Positions 30,208 to 39,841 are shown, numbered from the stretch's first letter. The stretch: DNA of 64,000 nucleotides from Abiotrophia defectiva ATCC 49176 (GCF_000160075.2 NZ_KI535340.1:1065724-1129723), one strand, 5' to 3'. The notes: a model not told the origin generated them from the letters alone. Numbers and translations are program-made.

Positions 30208-33200
30208 ATGTCACTGATAAATACGATTGAGAATAAAATTAAAGAGCTGAGTGGAGGTAAATTTCAGAAACTATGTGATGCTTTTTTAGCGAAAAAGTTT
30301 CCGGACTATAAACTTATCGCATTAGGATCACAAGAAGGAACAAATAAGCCCACAAAAGGAATTCCAGATACTTATTTAGTACTTCCGAACGGTAAGCAAA
30401 TTTTTGTGATGTATGGGACTCATGCACAAGTAAAAAAGAAAATATCGGGGGATATTAAGTCAGTAAAAGAAAAGATTGAAAAACTCGGCTTAGGTACTGA
30501 GCAGATAGAGAAAATAATATGTTGTCATACGAGCTCAAATATTGGGCCTGAGAAGAAAAAGAAATTTGAAGAAGAAGCAAGCCCTTATGAATTAGAATTG
30601 ATTGGTATCAATGAGATTGCAAATACGTTATGCTATAATATTGGTTATCATTACATTGCTAGAGATTTTTTAGGGGTGAGTGAATCTACTGATCAAGTAT
30701 GGGATATTGAAAGTTTCATAAAAATACATGATCATAGTAAAACTAATGCGCCTATTTCAAATGATTATTTAGGTGGGAGCGTAGACAATTACGTATCTTT
30801 AATAGAATCGGATATTCAAGTTTTACTAATAGCTGATAATGCTGGAGTAGGCAAAACAAGACTGGGAATTGAAATATGTAAAGAATTGGAGAAAAAAGGA
30901 TACATTGTACTATGTATAAAAAGCAACGGACAGGCGACTTATCAAGACCTTAAGAGATTTATTGACGGAGGCAAAGATACAGTAGTTTTCATTGATGATG
31001 TCAATTTGGTATCGGATTATGAGGCAGTTATTGCATTACTGAATTTTGATGAAAAAATAAAATTTATCGTAACCTGTAGATCGTATTCCAGAGAATCTAT
31101 TGAGCCATATCTTAAGAAATATCAATATATGGAAATCTCTGTAAAAGAATTGGGGTTAGATGAAAGAAAAGATTTGATTAGGCAATTTTCGAACGATAAT
31201 ATTCATTCAAAGACTATTCAAGATCTTATTGAGGCCGGACAAAACAATCCTCGATTATTGGTTTTGGCTGCAATTTTATCGAAAAAGGAAAAATCGAAGA
31301 AATATGCGAATTGTTATGAGATATTGAGGGATTACTATGAGGAGATTCTATCGTCAAGCGAAGTAGATTCTGGAGACCTAAATGTCTTGTTCATTGTGTA
31401 TTTTCTAAATCGGCTTAAGTATAAGGATAGAAAAGAAAATGTAGTTTATTCTAAATTAGCAGACTTATTTCAAGTGAATGATTTAGAGGTAGAAGATCGA
31501 ATCAAAGGACTCTATAAAAAGGAACTTATTGATATTCACAGTGAGTACATTTGCAAGATTGCGGATCAAACCTTAGGTGATTATGTAGTGCTCAAGTACT
31601 TGAGTACTAGCAAAAATGCTATTAGCGGCCTATTTGAAATATTATATAGCATTGATAGAAAGCGTTTTGTAGAAATGCTAGCTCAGTCTCAAATATATTA
31701 TAAAGATAATCAATTTTGGAATGCCGTTCAGAGGGGAGCGGCTACTTACTACTCCAAGATACCGAATGATGATTGTGAGGCTCAAGAAGAGTTTCTGTTG
31801 TCTTTTGGTTCTTTGGTACCGTACGAAACAATTAAATTTGTTAATAAAGCTATTTTGCAGGCGAATAAAGAACTAGTGCAAGTTCCTATAACTATTGAAC
31901 AGATAGCGAACAAGAATAATTCAGTTCGAGATAAACTACTCAGACTGTTAAGCACATTAATTGAGACTGGTCACATTAAGGTCTCGTTGCAACTCTTATT
32001 TGGATACTTAAGTAATAAACCAAGTATAGTTAATCAGATTTTTAAAGTATTAGTCAATTGCTTTAACTCTCTCCTGAAGAATGGCGGAGACTATTCTTTT
32101 ATGGGAGAAGTCATAGAAATCTTAAGTAATACTAATGAGATTGATGTAAAAAATATAACAAGCCTCAGTGTTGTAGTATACGAAGATTTTTTAAAACTAT
32201 ATCGAGAAAGCGTTGTATTAACAGAAAGTTGTTTTTCGCATATTGCATACACACTTCCTGAAAATGAGCTTATCATAGAATATAGAGAAAAGATATTTGA
32301 GAATCTGAACAATATATATATGTTTTGTGGGGCAGAGCATGAAAAGTACATTATCAATCTGCTGCTGAAGTATAGTGAAGACAGTAAAAAATATCTAGTA
32401 TCTCATTCTAAGACGATTAAATCTGATTTGGCAAAGATAAGAAGCACATTTTTCTGTGAGATGCAAAATCTTTCTGTGTTAGAAGAAAAGGCACTATATC
32501 AACTATGTGAGTTATCCAATCAAATTGGTAGCAACGCTTTTGAAGGATATGAAGTTTCAGAGCGTCAAAAGGTTTACGGAATTATTTCGTCTCGTAGTTT
32601 AGCATATCCATATAAGCCTAAGCATGAGGAAGAAATCGCCCGGATTGCAAATGAGTATGAGGGAGAATGGGAACCATTTTTCGTAAACCTAAAGCTAATA
32701 ACCGACGTAGATGAAATGCTCTCTGGTAATAATGTTGAAAATGTGTTGTATAATCTATATAAAAATTTGCCGTTTTTAGAACAATGTAGATTTATCCAAG
32801 CTATGTTAAAAGCAAATTATAGGCCATTCGGATTACAACCGTCCGACTTTTTACGTGAGGTTTCCCCTCTTAACTATAGCGATCTATTAAGCTTTATACC
32901 AGATTTGCATAAAACTGAATGGCGGTTAGCTACTCTCGTAATGGCAAAAGAGGTCACAAAAGAACAATACGACAGCCTCATTGAGCTATTGAAGGATTAT
33001 TCAGTCCCATTGTACTATTCGATTATCTCTTTTTTGAAATTTGAAGAGTTCTGTCCAGGTTTACTATCAAAAGGTATTCTGAAATCTGATTCTGAATATT
33101 TTTGGATACCAAATTATATACGTGATGAAGAGGCTATACAAATAGTAAAAGTTATTAATTATGACATCTTGGAGAGTCTCTATTTTTCGAATCTAGATAA

Positions 33201-33804
33201 ACCTATAGATGAATCTTGCTCCTTACTTGGCTTATTGATCAAACATAATCTAAGCTTTGGACTTGAGGTACTTAAGGAACTATATAAAAACGAGACTCTT
33301 AACGGACAAATATTGGAGAGCATTCTTTACCGACTAAAAAATTATGAGTTCTTTGACGAATTAATTATGGGGTTTGCTCTTTATATTATAAGAGAGGGCG
33401 ATTTACTATTTTACTATAATAATACGTGTCTGAAAAAGCTGTTAAAGAATAGACAGGATTTAATATTGGAATTATTAAGTAGATCTTCGGATGAAGAAGA
33501 GTTTATAAAAGTAATTAATATAGGTACTGAAGTTTTAGATCCAAATGATATGATAAGTGCATATAATCTCATGAAAGATAGAGGATACGGTCTATCAACG
33601 TACATGAAGATTCATTTTCATAAGTATTCTACTAGTTGGAATGGAAGCCAAATTCCGGTTTTAGAAAAACAAATTAGCCGACTAGAGATGATAAGATACA
33701 TATTTTCTGACGATATTAGATATATTAATCTTGTAAGTCGAATTGAGAAATCAATAGGTGCTTTTCAAAATGAAATTTTACTCGAAAAGGAAAGAGAATT
33801 CTAA
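30208..33804 (+). CDS. Large STAND-type P-loop NTPase with nuclease-like N-terminus (putative defence gene)
   Basis: 1198 residues, no signal or membrane helix. Residues 1-170 look like a restriction-endonuclease-type domain: GGKFQKLCDAFLAKKFPDY, then GIPDTYLV (Asp near 54) and the strand KQIFVMYG about 12 residues later, where an acidic residue would be expected. Residues about 190-470 form a P-loop NTPase: NAGVGKTR (Lys 216), Walker B VVFIDDVN (Asp 263-264), IVTCRSYS arginine strand near 290, and NNPRLLVLAA as the STAND-like P motif. The rest (about 480-1198) is repeated helices as in sensor domains. This architecture matches Avs-type anti-phage STAND proteins, where the C-terminus recognises a phage protein; function here is inferred. 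AT-rich composition differs sharply from both neighbours, indicating horizontal transfer. It has GGAG before ATG 30208 and lies 42 bp after the kinase gene. Confidence 0.75.
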   Translation: MSLINTIENKIKELSGGKFQKLCDAFLAKKFPDYKLIALGSQEGTNKPTKGIPDTYLVLPNGKQIFVMYGTHAQVKKKISGDIKSVKEKIEKLGLGTEQIEKIICCHTSSNIGPEKKKKFEEEASPYELELIGINEIANTLCYNIGYHYIARDFLGVSESTDQVWDIESFIKIHDHSKTNAPISNDYLGGSVDNYVSLIESDIQVLLIADNAGVGKTRLGIEICKELEKKGYIVLCIKSNGQATYQDLKRFIDGGKDTVVFIDDVNLVSDYEAVIALLNFDEKIKFIVTCRSYSRESIEPYLKKYQYMEISVKELGLDERKDLIRQFSNDNIHSKTIQDLIEAGQNNPRLLVLAAILSKKEKSKKYANCYEILRDYYEEILSSSEVDSGDLNVLFIVYFLNRLKYKDRKENVVYSKLADLFQVNDLEVEDRIKGLYKKELIDIHSEYICKIADQTLGDYVVLKYLSTSKNAISGLFEILYSIDRKRFVEMLAQSQIYYKDNQFWNAVQRGAATYYSKIPNDDCEAQEEFLLSFGSLVPYETIKFVNKAILQANKELVQVPITIEQIANKNNSVRDKLLRLLSTLIETGHIKVSLQLLFGYLSNKPSIVNQIFKVLVNCFNSLLKNGGDYSFMGEVIEILSNTNEIDVKNITSLSVVVYEDFLKLYRESVVLTESCFSHIAYTLPENELIIEYREKIFENLNNIYMFCGAEHEKYIINLLLKYSEDSKKYLVSHSKTIKSDLAKIRSTFFCEMQNLSVLEEKALYQLCELSNQIGSNAFEGYEVSERQKVYGIISSRSLAYPYKPKHEEEIARIANEYEGEWEPFFVNLKLITDVDEMLSGNNVENVLYNLYKNLPFLEQCRFIQAMLKANYRPFGLQPSDFLREVSPLNYSDLLSFIPDLHKTEWRLATLVMAKEVTKEQYDSLIELLKDYSVPLYYSIISFLKFEEFCPGLLSKGILKSDSEYFWIPNYIRDEEAIQIVKVINYDILESLYFSNLDKPIDESCSLLGLLIKHNLSFGLEVLKELYKNETLNGQILESILYRLKNYEFFDELIMGFALYIIREGDLLFYYNNTCLKKLLKNRQDLILELLSRSSDEEEFIKVINIGTEVLDPNDMISAYNLMKDRGYGLSTYMKIHFHKYSTSWNGSQIPVLEKQISRLEMIRYIFSDDIRYINLVSRIEKSIGAFQNEILLEKEREF

Positions 33805-33866
33805 CTAGCGATAATAGAGTGTTGATAAATTGAAGCCTATGTAAGCTGATTTGAATATTATGAATT

Positions 33867-33900
33867 AAAAGAAGCTAGGACCTACATCCTAGCTTCTTTT
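33867..33900. terminator. Bidirectional terminator
   Basis: AAAAGAAGCTAGGA and TCCTAGCTTCTTTT form a perfect 14-bp stem over 6 nt. It separates the NTPase gene from the convergent ABC transporter. Confidence 0.9.
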
Positions 33901-33901
33901 A

Positions 33902-34666
33902 TTATAAGTCACGTCTTTTGAAAATCTGGTAGCCTAGGCAGCCGAAGATGGTACTTAGGACTAGCGACAGGCCCACGGCCAGAGCTAGATTGGGGTCTGA
34001 TAGGAGGGCGAAGTCGGCTTGCACATCGACATAGCGCAGCCAGGTGTTTTTTGGCAAGAGCATGGCCAGATAATTGGCGGTAGGTCCGAATAGGAAGAAA
34101 AAGACCAGGCTGATGGGGATGGAGTGGGTCAAGTGGAGGAGGGTCAGGATGACGGCCACCCAGAATTGGATGAAGAGCCATTGGAGCAGGAGGACTTGGA
34201 CTCCTTGTCCAAGCACCTCGGGACTTAGGCCCGACATATCCAGGAAGAGACTGGCATATAGATAGCGGGTGCTGGTGTAGAGGAAGAGGTTGAAGCCGGT
34301 TAAGAGGAAAATCATCAGCCATTTATTGAAGTAGTAGCTGAAGCGGGAGATGCCGGCGGACAGAGAATTTTTATAGAGTTGGTGGTTGAGTTCAGGCCCC
34401 ACCAAGTAGAGGGTCAAAAAGAGCATAAAGATCTGAATACCAGCTCCACTCTCAATGGCCTGGCTGACAGCGGTCAAACCATCCAATCTCAGCTGCTCCA
34501 GGCCCTCGGCACCGCTGACTCCTTGGAGGCCCGAGATAAACTTGAGGACGGTAGGATGAGCTAGGAGGACAATGAGGAAGTTGAAGGCCAGTAGCAGGAT
34601 TTCCATGGTCCAGAAACCCTTTGAATGAATCAGGCGGCGGAAATCGGCTTTAAGAATGGCTAACAT
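33902..34666 (-). CDS. ABC-2 type transporter permease
   Basis: A 254-residue permease with six hydrophobic segments (about 18-38, 78-100, 115-135, 160-180, 190-210, 230-250) and an extracytoplasmic loop after the first. It has the layout of lantibiotic-immunity or ABC-2 permeases: MLAILKADFRRLIHSKGFW at the start and FKRRDL at the end. It overlaps the ATPase gene by 17 bp, so the two are coupled. ATG 34666 has GAGGAGG at 9 bp; an in-frame ATG at 34675 lies too close to that ribosome site. Substrate unknown. Confidence 0.8.
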   Translation of the reverse strand: MLAILKADFRRLIHSKGFWTMEILLLAFNFLIVLLAHPTVLKFISGLQGVSGAEGLEQLRLDGLTAVSQAIESGAGIQIFMLFLTLYLVGPELNHQLYKNSLSAGISRFSYYFNKWLMIFLLTGFNLFLYTSTRYLYASLFLDMSGLSPEVLGQGVQVLLLQWLFIQFWVAVILTLLHLTHSIPISLVFFFLFGPTANYLAMLLPKNTWLRYVDVQADFALLSDPNLALAVGLSLVLSTIFGCLGYQIFKRRDL

Positions 34667-35588
34667 GGTGAGCATCCTCCTCGTGAATCAATTGGGTAAA
34701 GTAGTTTTCTAGGTTCTGCTTAGCATAATAAATCTCATCCAGGGCCACTTGGCCTTGAACCAGGGCGGTATTGACAGCCGACAACTGGTTGGCAGGCGCG
34801 AAGACATGGATTTCACCCGTTTCGGCCACCACCTTGAAGGGATAGCTGAACTGGCTTTCTAGCAGACGGCTGGCAGCTTCCACCGCATGGGTCTTGAGGA
34901 CAATATAGTCTTCGGACAGGCTATCGAATTCAGTCTTGGAGATTTCCTTAATTAGCCGTCCATCTTTGATAAAGCCAAAGCGGTTGGCCACTTGCTGGAG
35001 CTCGCTTAGGATGTGGCTGGAAATAATCATGGTCATGCCTAACTCGCGGTTGAGGCGGAGGAGGAGGGCGCGCAAGTCGCTAATGCCGATGGGGTCTAGG
35101 CCATTGACCGGCTCATCCAAAATGAGCAGGTCGGGCTTGGCCAAGATCGCCAGGCCAATGGCTAGGCGTTGCTTCATCCCCAAAGAGAAGTCCTTGAAGG
35201 GCTTGCGACCGGCATTCTGCAAGTCGATGAGTTCCAGGGTCTCCTGGATGACTTGCTCGGCTTGGGGTAGGCAGAGGAGGGTGGCTTGGTAGCGCAGGTT
35301 CTCGTAGGCCGACAGATTAGGGAAGGCGGCTGGCGACTCGATGACGGCACCCACCCGAGTCAGGGCCTGGCTCCACTCCCGGTCGCTGCTAGAGCCGAAG
35401 AGGGAGACGGTGCCTGAAGTAGGGTGAATGAGTCTGGTGATAAGCTTGAGTAGGGTCGTCTTACCGGCCCCATTTTGGCCGATTAAGCCGTAGATGTCGC
35501 CTTCTTCTAGGCTGAGGCTGACCTGGGTCAGGGCCGGGCCAGAGGCATAGTTTTTAGTTAGGGACTGGGTGCTAAGGATGGGGGTCAT
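34650..35588 (-). CDS. ABC transporter ATPase (BcrA/lantibiotic-immunity type)
   Basis: 312 residues. Walker A GQNGAGKTT (near residue 43), Q-loop IESPAAFPNL, signature FSLGMKQR, Walker B LLILDEPVNGLDP and SSHILSE switch His. The ESPAAFP and LSLGMKQRL forms are typical of the BcrA/NukF/SalX class that works with ABC-2 permeases against peptide antibiotics. The last 90 residues are an accessory beta domain seen in this class. The start ATG 35588 follows AAAGGACG; the open frame upstream lies in the intergenic region. Pairs with the permease gene overlapping its 3' end. Confidence 0.85.
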   Translation of the reverse strand: MTPILSTQSLTKNYASGPALTQVSLSLEEGDIYGLIGQNGAGKTTLLKLITRLIHPTSGTVSLFGSSSDREWSQALTRVGAVIESPAAFPNLSAYENLRYQATLLCLPQAEQVIQETLELIDLQNAGRKPFKDFSLGMKQRLAIGLAILAKPDLLILDEPVNGLDPIGISDLRALLLRLNRELGMTMIISSHILSELQQVANRFGFIKDGRLIKEISKTEFDSLSEDYIVLKTHAVEAASRLLESQFSYPFKVVAETGEIHVFAPANQLSAVNTALVQGQVALDEIYYAKQNLENYFTQLIHEEDAHHVSHS

Positions 35589-35715
35589 GTTGAACACGTC
35601 CTTTCTGCTAATTAGGAGCTTGGCTCCTTGGTAGTTCTTAGTATAGGACCTAAAAATCAAATATCTCTCAAGCAATTCTAAAGTATTTCTAAAGTTTTGT
35701 CGAGAGGGCTGGAAC

Positions 35716-35763
35716 TTGCCAAGGGCTTGGGCCTATGCTAAAATAGTTAGCATGATAACTATT
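35716..35763 (+). promoter_or_regulatory. marR promoter with perfect inverted-repeat operator
   Basis: TTGCCA (35716-35721), 17-bp spacer, TAAAAT (35739-35744). AATAGTTA-N6-TAACTATT (35742-35763) overlaps the -10 end and start region, the typical size of a MarR operator; autorepression of the marR-ABC operon is expected. Confidence 0.85.
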
Positions 35764-35778
35764 GACGGAGGGATGCCA

Positions 35779-36234
35779 ATGGAAGGTTGTATCCATGATA
35801 CGGTGGTCTTCAGCCATCGCCTTAAAAATCAAGCCCAGAACCTGGCCAAGGAAGCCGGGATGGACTGGTTAGCTGGACCCCAAGGGCGGGTAGTGACCTA
35901 TCTCTTCCACCACCAAGAGCGACCGGTTACCATGATGGAAGTCGCAGAGAAAATGAAAATCTCCAAGCCTGTGGCTAGCCAACTCTTCAAGCGTATGGAG
36001 AAGAATCAGCTGATTGACATTAAGCCGGATCCTCGCGACAAGCGGCGCAAGTATGTGACCCTGACCGAGCAAGGCCTAGTCAAGCAAGCCCAGGTCGGTC
36101 ATTTCTTGACCACCATCCACGACCAATTGCTGGAAGGACTCAGCGAGCAAGATCTAGCAGTCTTCCATCGGGTAATCCGCCAATTGACGCAAAATCTGGA
36201 ACATATTCAATATAAAGGAGTAGACCATGTTTAA
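35779..36234 (+). CDS. MarR-family transcriptional regulator
   Basis: 151 residues, winged helix-turn-helix dimer. The DNA-binding core reads VTMMEVAEKMKISKPVASQL, followed by the wing DIKPDPRDKRRKYVTLTEQG with the D-x-R-[DS]-x-R motif of MarR proteins. The start is ATG 35779, 7-8 bp after GACGGAGGG; ATG 35773 is too near the ribosome site. It overlaps the first exporter gene by 8 bp, so it is the first gene of a regulator-exporter operon and probably senses a substrate of that exporter. Confidence 0.88.
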   Translation: MEGCIHDTVVFSHRLKNQAQNLAKEAGMDWLAGPQGRVVTYLFHHQERPVTMMEVAEKMKISKPVASQLFKRMEKNQLIDIKPDPRDKRRKYVTLTEQGLVKQAQVGHFLTTIHDQLLEGLSEQDLAVFHRVIRQLTQNLEHIQYKGVDHV

Positions 36235-37996
36235 ATTAATTAAGCGACTCAGCGCCCGCGAATGGGGCATGGTGGGTCTTACCGTGGCCTTCATCTTCCT
36301 AGCCGTCTACTTGGACTTAGAAGTTCCAAGTTATATGAAGGAAGTGGCCACCCTCTTACAAACACCTGGCGTGGGCCTAGACCAGTTAATGGGCCCTGGC
36401 GCCCTCATGTTAGGCCTATCCCTGGCTAGTTTTGCTAGCCTAGTCATGGTGGGTTACCTATCTGCCCGCTTGGCTGCTAGATATACCACCCGTTTGCGAT
36501 CGGACATCTATAGCCAAGTGCTTAGCTATTCGGATGCTGAAATCAAACGCTTCAGCATTCCCTCCCTCTTGACCCGGACCACTAATGACATCAGCCAGAT
36601 TCAGCTGCTGATTACCATGGGCCTCCAAGTCATTGTCCGCGGTCCCATTATGGCTATTTGGGCCATGACCAAGATTGTGGGCAAGTCTGAGGCCTGGCTG
36701 TGGGCAGTGGGGGTAGCGGTCTTAATCAACATTTTAATGACCGTAGTCCTCATGACCTTGGCCTTTCCTAAGCAAGCAGTTATACAGAAATTAACCGATA
36801 AGCTCAATGCCGTTACCCGCGAGAGCCTGATGGGGATTCGGGTCATTCGGGCCTATAATGCTGAGGACTACCAAGATGCCAAGTTCGAAGCCACTAACAA
36901 TGAAGTGACCCGACTCAACCTCTTCGTTAACAACCTCATGGCCATCTTCAACCCTATCATGTCGGGGATTTCCTCTGGTTTGACCCTGGCCATCTATTGG
37001 ATTGGGGCCTACCTGATTGCTTCCGCTAACTTATTTGATAAAGTTGGCCTCTTCAGCGACATGATTGTCTTCATGTCCTATGCTATGCAGATTGTCATCG
37101 GCTTCCTCTTAATGGGGATTATCTTCTTCATCCTGCCCCGTAGCTTGGTGGCAGCGGGCCGGATCAATGAAGTTCTAGAATTGGAGCCAAGTATTCATTC
37201 ACCAGCCCAAGGCCAGTCTCCAGACCCAAGTCTTAAGGGGCAAGTCACCTTCCAAAATGTGACCTTCCGCTATGCCCAAGAAGCCGAGCCGGTCATCCAA
37301 GATGTATCCTTCCAGGCCCAAGCTGGCCAAACCGTGGCCTTTATCGGCTCAACCGGTTCAGGTAAATCCACCCTGGTTAACCTGATTCCGCGCTTCTATG
37401 ATGTGTCAGAAGGCCAGATTCTGGTCGACGGCGTCAACGTGGCTGACTACGACTTAAGCGAACTGCGCAAGCGAGTAGGCTATATTCCCCAAAAGGCCGT
37501 CCTCTTCTCAGGCGACATCCAGTCCAACCTGGACATGGGGGATAGCTTAGAAAGCCCACTGACGGAAGCCAAGATGTGGCAGGCCCTTGAATTGGCCCAA
37601 GCTAAGGACTTTGTGGAGGCCAAGGAAGGCGGCCTAGCCGAGCATGTGGCCCAAGGCGGGACCAACTTCTCAGGGGGTCAACGTCAACGTCTGGCCATTG
37701 CCCGGGCGCTAGCGCGTAAGCCAGAAATCTTGATCTTCGACGATTCCTTCTCAGCCCTAGACTATAAGACCGACCGCATCTTGCGTGAGGCTTTGACCAA
37801 GGAGACAGCCCACATGACCAAGTTGATTGTGGCCCAACGGATTTCCACCATTATGGAGGCTGACTTGATTCTGGTCCTAGACCAAGGTCGGGTGGTCGGC
37901 CAAGGGACCCACAAGGAATTGCTCAAAGACAATGCAGTCTATCGCGAAATTGCTTACTCTCAATTATCCAAGGAGGAATTAGAAGATGGCCAATAA
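36227..37996 (+). CDS. Heterodimeric ABC exporter, subunit 1 (degenerate catalytic site)
   Basis: 589 residues: six membrane helices (about 1-310) fused to a nucleotide-binding domain (about 335-589). Walker A GSTGSGKST, signature FSGGQRQR, but the Walker B region reads LIFDDSFSALD, with Asp in the place of the catalytic Glu. Subunits with such a non-catalytic site pair with a full partner (LmrC/LmrD, EfrA/EfrB, TM287/288). The partner gene follows with an 11-bp overlap. With a MarR gene in front, as in efrAB loci, multidrug or peptide export is likely. Confidence 0.88.
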   Translation: MFKLIKRLSAREWGMVGLTVAFIFLAVYLDLEVPSYMKEVATLLQTPGVGLDQLMGPGALMLGLSLASFASLVMVGYLSARLAARYTTRLRSDIYSQVLSYSDAEIKRFSIPSLLTRTTNDISQIQLLITMGLQVIVRGPIMAIWAMTKIVGKSEAWLWAVGVAVLINILMTVVLMTLAFPKQAVIQKLTDKLNAVTRESLMGIRVIRAYNAEDYQDAKFEATNNEVTRLNLFVNNLMAIFNPIMSGISSGLTLAIYWIGAYLIASANLFDKVGLFSDMIVFMSYAMQIVIGFLLMGIIFFILPRSLVAAGRINEVLELEPSIHSPAQGQSPDPSLKGQVTFQNVTFRYAQEAEPVIQDVSFQAQAGQTVAFIGSTGSGKSTLVNLIPRFYDVSEGQILVDGVNVADYDLSELRKRVGYIPQKAVLFSGDIQSNLDMGDSLESPLTEAKMWQALELAQAKDFVEAKEGGLAEHVAQGGTNFSGGQRQRLAIARALARKPEILIFDDSFSALDYKTDRILREALTKETAHMTKLIVAQRISTIMEADLILVLDQGRVVGQGTHKELLKDNAVYREIAYSQLSKEELEDGQ

Positions 37997-39779
37997 GACA
38001 TCCAAACCATCCCTCTTTAAGGGAATTAAACCTTATATTCAAGGCTTTCAACTGCCCTTGGTCTTGGCTCTGATTGGGGCGACCATTTCCAGCATGATTA
38101 CGGTCTATGGGCCACGGAAGTTGGAAGAAATGACCAACCTGATTGGCCAAGGCATGTCAGGCAAGATGGACCTCAAGGCCATCTCAGCGGTGGGTTTCTT
38201 GCTGGCCGGGCTCTACGCCTTCGGGGCGGTGATTAACTACCTCCAAGGTTTCATTATCACCACCATGATTCAGCGCCTGTCCCAGCGTCTTCGCCGGGCC
38301 ATCGCCACCAAGATTAACCGTCTTCCCTTGGCCTACTTCGATAGTCATTCCCAAGGGGATACCCTGTCACGGGTGACTAACGATGTGGACACCGTCGGTC
38401 AATCCCTTAACCAGAGTCTGGCCAATGTGATTTCTTCGGTTATCATGATAGTCGCGGTCCTGATTATGATGTTCACCGCCAATGTCATCCTCTCGCTGGT
38501 GACGGTAATTTCTGTCTTCGTGGGCTTTATCCTGATTATGTTTATCGGTATGCGGGCCCAAGGCTTCTTCAAGGCCCAACAAGTCAACTTGGCGGCCGTC
38601 AATGGCTTCGTCGAGGAAACTTATTCGGGCCACAATGTGGTCACCAGCTACAATGCCGTACCTGAGTCTCTGGCCCAGTTCGCCAAACTCAATGGTCAAC
38701 TCCATGACAGCATCTGGAAGTCTCAATTTATCTCGGGCATTATGATGCCGCTTATGATTTTCATTGGCAATTTCGCCTACGTCCTAGTCATTATTGTTGG
38801 GGCTATCTTGGCCTTGCAAGAGGGCAGTGGCGTGACCATGGGGACCATCGTGGCCTTTATGGTCTATGTGCGAATCTTCGCCCAACCCATTTCCCAACTG
38901 GCCCAAGGCATGACTTCCCTGCAACAAGCGGGAGCAGCCATGAGTCGGGTCTCCGAATTCCTCAATGAAGAAGAAATGGCGGATGACCACGACTTGCCAC
39001 AGGCCTTGACCGACATTAAGGGGCAGGTCACCTTCGACCAGGTCACCTTCGGTTATTCGCCTGATAAGACCATCATTAATGACTTTACGGCCCAAGCCCG
39101 TCCTGGTAAGAAGATTGCCATTGTAGGGCCGACCGGGGCAGGTAAGACGACCATTGTTAACCTGCTTATGAAGTTCTATGAAATCAACCAGGGGACCATC
39201 GCCATTGATGGCGTAGACCTGGCCCAAATGAAGCGGTCGGAAGTCCATGATGCCTTCGCCATGGTCCTGCAGGATACCTGGCTCTTTGAAGGGACCATCA
39301 AGGAAAACCTCATCTTCAACCAGACTGGCATTAGTGACGACCAAGTGATCGAGGCGGCCAAGGCGGCTGGCGTCCACCACTATATTATGACCCTGCCTAA
39401 GGGCTACGACACGGTCCTGGATGACACGGTCACCTTGTCGGTCGGGCAAAAGCAGCTCATGACCATTGCCCGCGCCTTGCTTAAGGACGCTCCACTGCTG
39501 ATCTTGGACGAGGCCACTTCTTCGGTGGATACCCGGACCGAAGAACTGATTCAACAGGCCATGGATACCCTCATGGAGGGGCGGACTTCCTTCGTCATCG
39601 CCCACCGTCTGTCGACTATTAAAAATGCCGACTATATCCTGGTCATGCAGGAAGGTCGTATTATCGAACAAGGCAACCACCAGGAGCTCATGGCTCAAGG
39701 CGGCTTCTATGCGGACCTCTATAACAGCCAGTTCGATAAGAATTCTAGTGGCATGGACTTCGAAGAACTCTTGGCTTAA
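37986..39779 (+). CDS. Heterodimeric ABC exporter, subunit 2
   Basis: 597 residues, same membrane-NBD fusion layout. Walker A GPTGAGKTT, Walker B LLILDEATSSVD with the catalytic Glu, switch His in IAHRLST, but the signature is degenerate (LSVGQKQL instead of LSGGQ). Together with the first subunit the dimer has one consensus site (this Walker A/B with the intact signature of subunit 1) and one degenerate site, the known asymmetry of heterodimeric exporters. It overlaps subunit 1 by 11 bp and ends at a strong terminator. Confidence 0.9.
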   Translation: MANKTSKPSLFKGIKPYIQGFQLPLVLALIGATISSMITVYGPRKLEEMTNLIGQGMSGKMDLKAISAVGFLLAGLYAFGAVINYLQGFIITTMIQRLSQRLRRAIATKINRLPLAYFDSHSQGDTLSRVTNDVDTVGQSLNQSLANVISSVIMIVAVLIMMFTANVILSLVTVISVFVGFILIMFIGMRAQGFFKAQQVNLAAVNGFVEETYSGHNVVTSYNAVPESLAQFAKLNGQLHDSIWKSQFISGIMMPLMIFIGNFAYVLVIIVGAILALQEGSGVTMGTIVAFMVYVRIFAQPISQLAQGMTSLQQAGAAMSRVSEFLNEEEMADDHDLPQALTDIKGQVTFDQVTFGYSPDKTIINDFTAQARPGKKIAIVGPTGAGKTTIVNLLMKFYEINQGTIAIDGVDLAQMKRSEVHDAFAMVLQDTWLFEGTIKENLIFNQTGISDDQVIEAAKAAGVHHYIMTLPKGYDTVLDDTVTLSVGQKQLMTIARALLKDAPLLILDEATSSVDTRTEELIQQAMDTLMEGRTSFVIAHRLSTIKNADYILVMQEGRIIEQGNHQELMAQGGFYADLYNSQFDKNSSGMDFEELLA

Positions 39780-39798
39780 GGCTAAAAATAAGTAGACA

Positions 39799-39837
39799 AA
39801 AAAGGCTGGCATCCCGCTCTGGGTGCCAGCCTTTTGT
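39799..39837. terminator. Bidirectional terminator
   Basis: AAAAGGCTGGCA and TGCCAGCCTTTT form a perfect 12-bp stem between the exporter and the convergent yitT-like gene. Confidence 0.9.
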
Positions 39838-39841
39838 TGTC

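Noticed and set aside
38784..39812. Long reverse-strand open frame (342 codons) opposite the ABC exporter
   Set aside because: It mirrors the coding strand of a gene with intact ABC motifs, has no ribosome site and its translation is His/Asp-rich without domain pattern.
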